A stretch of DNA of 64,000 nt from Accumulibacter jenkinsii (GTDB taxonomy: Bacteria > Pseudomonadota > Gammaproteobacteria > Burkholderiales > Rhodocyclaceae). Location of the stretch: contig JAZKUF010000002.1 of assembly GCA_036625225.1 (NCBI GenBank), forward strand, positions 744,001 through 808,000, read 5' to 3'. Within the stretch, counting starts at the first letter, position 1. Each line of letters begins with the position of its first letter. The position numbers and the translations under genes were made by a program. Positions 59,819-64,000 of the stretch are shown here, piece by piece. The notes beneath the pieces were generated by a model. That model was not told where the DNA came from, ran no database searches, and saw only the letters and a program-made list of their open reading frames with translations.

Positions 59819-62800
59819 TTGCAGCCGCCGAGCCCAGAGTCGCATTCCTTGTCATTACCGCTTCTGCGATCGCCGTTGGCCAAGCACGGCGCGAGACCTC
59901 AGTTCCCCTCGTTTGCCGGCTCGGCCGACGCGCTTCTGATCGCGGAGGCCGCGGCGGCGGACCGTAACGCCGCCGCCCCGCGCCTGCTCGCGGTGCTCAC
60001 CGCCAGCGCCAGCGATGCCCACCGTCTGCTGCAGGAGATTCCCTGGTTTGCTCCGCAACTGCGCGTCCAGTTGCTGCCGGACTGGGAAACGCTGCCCTAC
60101 GACAGCTTTTCGCCGCATCACGACCTGGTTTCCGAGCGCCTGGCAACCCTTTATGCCGTCATGCGCGGTGACTGTGACGTGCTGCTGGTCCCTGCCGCAA
60201 CGGCGGTCTACCGGCTCGCCCCACCGGCCTATCTGGCCGCCTACACTTTCTTTCTCAAGCAGGGCGAGAAACTCGATGCCGGACAATTCCGCGCCCAGCT
60301 GACCCTCGCCGGCTATGCGCATGTGACACAGGTGGTGGCCCCCGGCGAGTACTCGATCCGCGGCGGACTGGTCGATCTCTTCCCGATGGGCTCGCCCCTG
60401 CCCTATCGCCTCGACCTCTTCGACAACGAAATCGAGAGCATCAAGACCTTCGATGTCGACAACCAGCGCACGCTCTATCCGGTGCCCGAGGTTCGCCTGC
60501 TGCCAGCGCGCGAGTTTCCGCTCGACGAGCAGGGACGAACCCATTTCCGCCAGCGCTTTCGCGAGGTCTTCGAAGGGGATCCGGCGCGCTCCGGAATTTA
60601 CCGGGACGTCTCCAACGGCATTCCGGCGGCCGGCATCGAGTACTGGTTGCCGCTCTTCTTCACGGCCACGGCCACCCTCTTCGACTACCTGCCGGGCACC
60701 AGCGTGCTCTGCCTGCACGGCAACGTGCCGGAAGCGATCCGCGCCTTCTGGCATGAGGCACAATCACGCTACACCATGCTCTCCGGCGAACGCAGCCGCC
60801 CGCTGCTGCCGCCGGCCGAGCTCTTCCTGGCCGAGGAACCCTTCTTCATCGCCGCCCGGGGCTACGTCCGCGCCAGCCTGACGGCCGCTGACGAGGGCCC
60901 CATCAGGCAGCTGCCGGCGCTGGCCATCGATCGCCGCGCAGATGACCCGCTGTGCCGTCTGAAAGTCTTTCTCGCGGGCTTCCCGGGGCGGGTCCTGCTG
61001 CTTGCGGAAAGTCCCGGGCGCCGCGAAACGCTCACCAGCCTGTTTTCTGAATACGGGCTGAAGCCCTCGACGGTGGCGAATTTCAGCGACTTCATGGCGA
61101 GCGACAGCCGGCTGTCGCTTGCCGTCGCACCGCTTCACGACGGTTTTCTGCTTGATGGACTGGCAATCGTCAACGAAAGCGAACTCTACGCCGACAGTCC
61201 GTCGCGGCGCTCACGGCACGTCGCGCAGCGCCGGACCTCGGTCGACAGCTGGCTGCGCGACCTGACCGAACTGAAGGTGGGTTCGCCGGTCGTCCACGAA
61301 CAGCATGGCATCGGCCGCTATCAGGGACTGCTCCACCTCGACCTCGGCGAAGGCGAGATGGAGTTCCTCGAACTCCATTACGCGGCTGACGCGAAGCTCT
61401 ATGTGCCGGTTTCGCATCTGCACCTCATTTCCCGCTACTCGGGCGCCGACCCCGACAGCGCGCCCCTGCACACGCTGGGTTCGCCGCAGTGGGAAAGAGC
61501 CAAGCGCCGGGCCGCCCTGCAGGCTCGCGACACGGCGGCTGAACTGCTCGCCCTTTACGCCTTGCGCGCGGCTCGCCAGGGCCACGCCTGCGAGTTCAAG
61601 GCGCATGACTATGACGCCTTCGCCGATGGCTTCGGTTTCGAGGAAACCCAGGATCAGGCCGGCGCCATCGCCGCCGTCATCGAAGACATGAAGTCGGGGC
61701 GGCCGATGGACCGCCTGGTGTGCGGTGACGTCGGCTTCGGCAAGACCGAAGTCGCTTTGCGCGCCGCTTTCTGTGCCGTCGCCGGCGGCCGCCAGGTCGC
61801 CGTTCTTTGCCCGACCACCCTGCTCTGCGAACAGCATTTCCAGACCTTCAGCGACCGTTTTGCCGACTGGCCGGTGCGGATCGCCGAACTGTCTCGCTTC
61901 AGGACCGCCGGCGAAGCCGCGCAGGCGCTCAGGGAGCTGGCGGACGGCCGGCTCGACATCGTCATCGGCACGCACAAGCTGCTGCAGAGGGACGTCCGCT
62001 TCAGCCGTCTCGGACTGGTGGTGATCGATGAGGAACATCGCTTTGGTGTCCGCCAGAAAGATGCCCTGAAAGCGCTGCGGGCGGAGGTGGACGTGCTCAC
62101 CCTGACCGCGACGCCGATCCCGCGCACGCTCGCCATGTCGCTCGAAGGCCTGCGCGACTTTTCGGTGATCGCCACCGCGCCACAGAAGCGCCTGGCGATC
62201 AAGACCTTCGTCAGCCGCTTCTCCGATGGCATCATCCGCGAAGCGCTGCTGCGCGAATTCAAGCGTGGTGGCCAGGTTTACTTCCTGCACAACGAGGTCG
62301 ACACGATCGAGAACATGCGCGACCGGCTCGCCAGGTTGCTGCCGGAAGCGCGCATCGTCGTCGGCCATGGCCAGATGAAGGAGCGCGATCTGGAGCGCGT
62401 GATGCGCGACTTCACGCAGCAACGCGTGAACCTCCTGTTGTGCACGACGATCATCGAAACCGGTATCGACAACCCGCATGCCAATACGATTGTCATCAAC
62501 CGGGCCGAAAGATTCGGCCTCGCGCAACTGCACCAGCTACGCGGCCGGGTCGGACGCTCACACCACCAGGCCTACGCCTACCTGCTGACGGACGACGAAA
62601 GCGCGCTCAACAAACAGGCCCGGCAGCGACTCGAGGCGATCCAGATGATGGACGAACTCGGCGCCGGTTTTTACCTCGCCATGCACGACCTCGAAATCCG
62701 CGGTGCCGGCGAAGTGCTCGGCGCGAGCCAGTCGGGCGAGATGCAGGAGGTCGGTTTCAACCTCTTCACCGAAATGCTCAAGCGCGCCGTGGCAGCGCTC

Positions 62801-63286
62801 AAACAGGGCCAGGAGCCGGCCTTGATGCAGCCGCTGGCAATCGCTACCGAGATCAAGCTGCACACTCCCGCCCTGCTCCCCAACGACTACGCCCCGGACG
62901 TTCATGAACGGCTGACGCTCTACAAACGTCTGGCCGACTGCGCGCGCGGCGAAGAAATCGGCGCCCTTCAGGAAGAACTGGTCGATCGCTTTGGCGACCT
63001 GCCGCCACAGGCGCGGGCCCTGCTCGACAGCCACCGGCTGCGGCTGCTCTGCAAACCGCTCGGCATCACCCGGCTCGACGCCGGCAGTGAACAGATCGTT
63101 GTCCAGTTCGTGGCGCAGCCGCCGATCGACCCGATGCGGATCCTCCATCTGATTCAGACGGACCGCAATTATCGTCTCGCAGGGCAGGACAGGCTGATCC
63201 TGAAACGCCCCTGTGCGACGCTTGCCGACCGCGTTGCGGCGGTCAAGGACATCATTCATCAACTGACACGCCAGGCGAAACCATGA
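59819..63286 (+). CDS. mfd: Transcription-repair coupling factor
   Basis: A 1155-residue translocase. The N-terminal third is UvrB-like (LLPDWETLPYDSFSPHHDLVSERL). The RNA polymerase-interacting CarD-like domain is near residue 480 (LKVGSPVVHEQHGIGRYQGL). The helicase motor follows: VCGDVGFGKTEVALRAAF, LVVIDEEHRFGVRQK, TATPIPRTLAMS, GHGQMKERDLE, RVGRSHHQAYAYLL; the C-terminal TRCF domain ends the chain. It removes stalled polymerase and recruits UvrA. The start is taken as TTG 59819, as no ATG fits before the conserved N-terminus; this is uncertain. It overlaps the DAHP synthase gene by 4 bases. Confidence 0.95.
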   Translation: MQPPSPESHSLSLPLLRSPLAKHGARPQFPSFAGSADALLIAEAAAADRNAAAPRLLAVLTASASDAHRLLQEIPWFAPQLRVQLLPDWETLPYDSFSPHHDLVSERLATLYAVMRGDCDVLLVPAATAVYRLAPPAYLAAYTFFLKQGEKLDAGQFRAQLTLAGYAHVTQVVAPGEYSIRGGLVDLFPMGSPLPYRLDLFDNEIESIKTFDVDNQRTLYPVPEVRLLPAREFPLDEQGRTHFRQRFREVFEGDPARSGIYRDVSNGIPAAGIEYWLPLFFTATATLFDYLPGTSVLCLHGNVPEAIRAFWHEAQSRYTMLSGERSRPLLPPAELFLAEEPFFIAARGYVRASLTAADEGPIRQLPALAIDRRADDPLCRLKVFLAGFPGRVLLLAESPGRRETLTSLFSEYGLKPSTVANFSDFMASDSRLSLAVAPLHDGFLLDGLAIVNESELYADSPSRRSRHVAQRRTSVDSWLRDLTELKVGSPVVHEQHGIGRYQGLLHLDLGEGEMEFLELHYAADAKLYVPVSHLHLISRYSGADPDSAPLHTLGSPQWERAKRRAALQARDTAAELLALYALRAARQGHACEFKAHDYDAFADGFGFEETQDQAGAIAAVIEDMKSGRPMDRLVCGDVGFGKTEVALRAAFCAVAGGRQVAVLCPTTLLCEQHFQTFSDRFADWPVRIAELSRFRTAGEAAQALRELADGRLDIVIGTHKLLQRDVRFSRLGLVVIDEEHRFGVRQKDALKALRAEVDVLTLTATPIPRTLAMSLEGLRDFSVIATAPQKRLAIKTFVSRFSDGIIREALLREFKRGGQVYFLHNEVDTIENMRDRLARLLPEARIVVGHGQMKERDLERVMRDFTQQRVNLLLCTTIIETGIDNPHANTIVINRAERFGLAQLHQLRGRVGRSHHQAYAYLLTDDESALNKQARQRLEAIQMMDELGAGFYLAMHDLEIRGAGEVLGASQSGEMQEVGFNLFTEMLKRAVAALKQGQEPALMQPLAIATEIKLHTPALLPNDYAPDVHERLTLYKRLADCARGEEIGALQEELVDRFGDLPPQARALLDSHRLRLLCKPLGITRLDAGSEQIVVQFVAQPPIDPMRILHLIQTDRNYRLAGQDRLILKRPCATLADRVAAVKDIIHQLTRQAKP

Positions 63287-64000
63287 CCATCGACATCGAC
63301 AACATCAACGTGACCGCCTTCGACCCCATGCCCTCGCCGGAGGAAATTCATACCCGCCTGCCGCTCTCGGCAAGCGCGGCCCGCCTGGTCATGAGCGGTC
63401 GCGAGGTGCTGCGCAACATCCTCGATCGCAGCGACCGGCGGCTGTTCGTCGTCGTCGGCCCGTGCTCGATCCACGACCCGGTGGCCGGACTCGACTACGC
63501 CCGGCGCCTGAAAGCGCTCGCCGATAAAGTGGGCGAGACGCTCTACCTCGTGATGCGGGTCTATTTCGAAAAACCGCGCACCACCACCGGCTGGAAAGGC
63601 TACATCAACGATCCGGACATGGACGACTCCTTCCATGTCGACCAGGGGATGCAAAAAGCCCGCACCTTCCTGCTCGAACTCGCCGAACTGGGCCTCGCGG
63701 CCGGCACCGAGGCTCTCGACCCGATCGCGCCGCAATATCTCGGCGACCTGATTTCCTGGACGGCGATCGGCGCGCGCACCACCGAATCGCAGACCCACCG
63801 CGAAATATCGTCCGGCCTGTCCACCCCGGTCGGCTTCAAGAACGGGACCAACGGCGATGTCGGCATTGCCGTGAATGCCATCCTCTCCGCCTCGCGGCCG
63901 CACAGCTTCCTGGGCATCAACGGTCAGGGGCGGACGTCGATCGTGCGCACGCGCGGCAACCGTTACGGCCACCTCGTCCTGCGCGGCGGCGACGGCCGAC
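63283..64000 (+). CDS. aroG: 3-deoxy-7-phosphoheptulonate (DAHP) synthase, type I, 5' part
   Basis: The frame runs from ATG 63283, overlapping the mfd stop (ATGA), to the end of the window, giving 239 residues of an expected 350 or so. It reads FVVVGPCSIHDPVAGLDYARRL, YLVMRVYFEKPRTTTGWKGYINDPD, AAGTEALDPIAPQYLGDLISW, GARTTESQTHREISSGLSTPVGFKNGTNGD and GINGQGRTSIVRTRGN, all typical of AroF/AroG/AroH enzymes. It condenses phosphoenolpyruvate and erythrose-4-phosphate, the first step to aromatic amino acids. Which amino acid inhibits it cannot be told, so the symbol is a family name. Confidence 0.93.
   Translation, partial: MTIDIDNINVTAFDPMPSPEEIHTRLPLSASAARLVMSGREVLRNILDRSDRRLFVVVGPCSIHDPVAGLDYARRLKALADKVGETLYLVMRVYFEKPRTTTGWKGYINDPDMDDSFHVDQGMQKARTFLLELAELGLAAGTEALDPIAPQYLGDLISWTAIGARTTESQTHREISSGLSTPVGFKNGTNGDVGIAVNAILSASRPHSFLGINGQGRTSIVRTRGNRYGHLVLRGGDGR

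Noticed and set aside
1..64000. tRNA, rRNA or riboswitch genes
   Set aside because: I looked for cloverleaf arms and conserved rRNA or riboswitch words and recognised none; a covariance-model search would be decisive.

Overview
This 64 kb, GC-rich window (about two thirds G+C in most genes) looks like chromosome of a betaproteobacterium, most likely in the Rhodocyclales / Candidatus Accumulibacter neighbourhood. That placement is an inference from gene content and order (sdhCDAB-sdhE-gltA-sucA-sucB-lpdA beside mdh, gltIJKL, large NAD-glutamate dehydrogenase, PEP-CTERM protein); I could not run a search. No rRNA, tRNA or CRISPR array was recognised.

0-4.5 kb: a type I secreted, RTX-repeat protein gene is split by a 2.4 kb IS91-type element carrying an HUH transposase and a tyrosine recombinase. 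Removing the element between two copies of TCCAAC restores one continuous RTX frame. The recombinase needs a -1 shift on a run of eight A residues to reach its catalytic domain.

4.6-13.8 kb, all on the minus strand: the most interesting region. Two 60-residue type IV pilins, each with its own sigma-54 type promoter, are followed by a small secreted protein, a terminator, and then a three-gene ABC cassette resembling myxobacterial PilI-PilG-PilH. After a short gap come a TPR/GT41 glycosyltransferase, a membrane-bound sulfatase-fold phosphotransferase and an FkbM methyltransferase. I read this as a possible split short-pilin system with its own export and modification genes.

14-17.5 kb: an accessory patch. 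A phytanoyl-CoA dioxygenase-like gene and a vapBC pair lie between two copies of the 3' end of a metallo-hydrolase gene, followed by a PEP-CTERM protein with REP-like palindrome pairs at its two ends.

17.5-31.8 kb: the TCA-cycle block. On the minus strand, GntR regulator, sdhC, sdhD, sdhA, sdhB, sdhE, gltA, terminator, sucA, sucB, long hairpin, lpdA; divergently mdh, an HpcH/HpaI lyase and a MazG-like protein. sucCD sit separately at 39.6-41.7 kb.

31.9-42 kb: rlmJ, a flavin oxidoreductase with a cysteine-rich tail, a folE-like gene next to nnrS, then a signalling group (MBL phosphodiesterase-like, FHA protein, PP2C phosphatase) and an ornithine cyclodeaminase-family gene. 42.2-50.5 kb: NAD-glutamate dehydrogenase and the gltIJKL uptake operon, the latter with a sigma-54 type promoter, a coherent glutamate uptake and oxidation unit feeding 2-oxoglutarate to the TCA cycle. 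50.9-64 kb: housekeeping genes (M61 peptidase, pdxH, trmO, sirohydrochlorin chelatase-like, gph, ubiG, mtaD between two nearly identical ompA-like genes, a sirtuin, mfd, and the start of a DAHP synthase gene).
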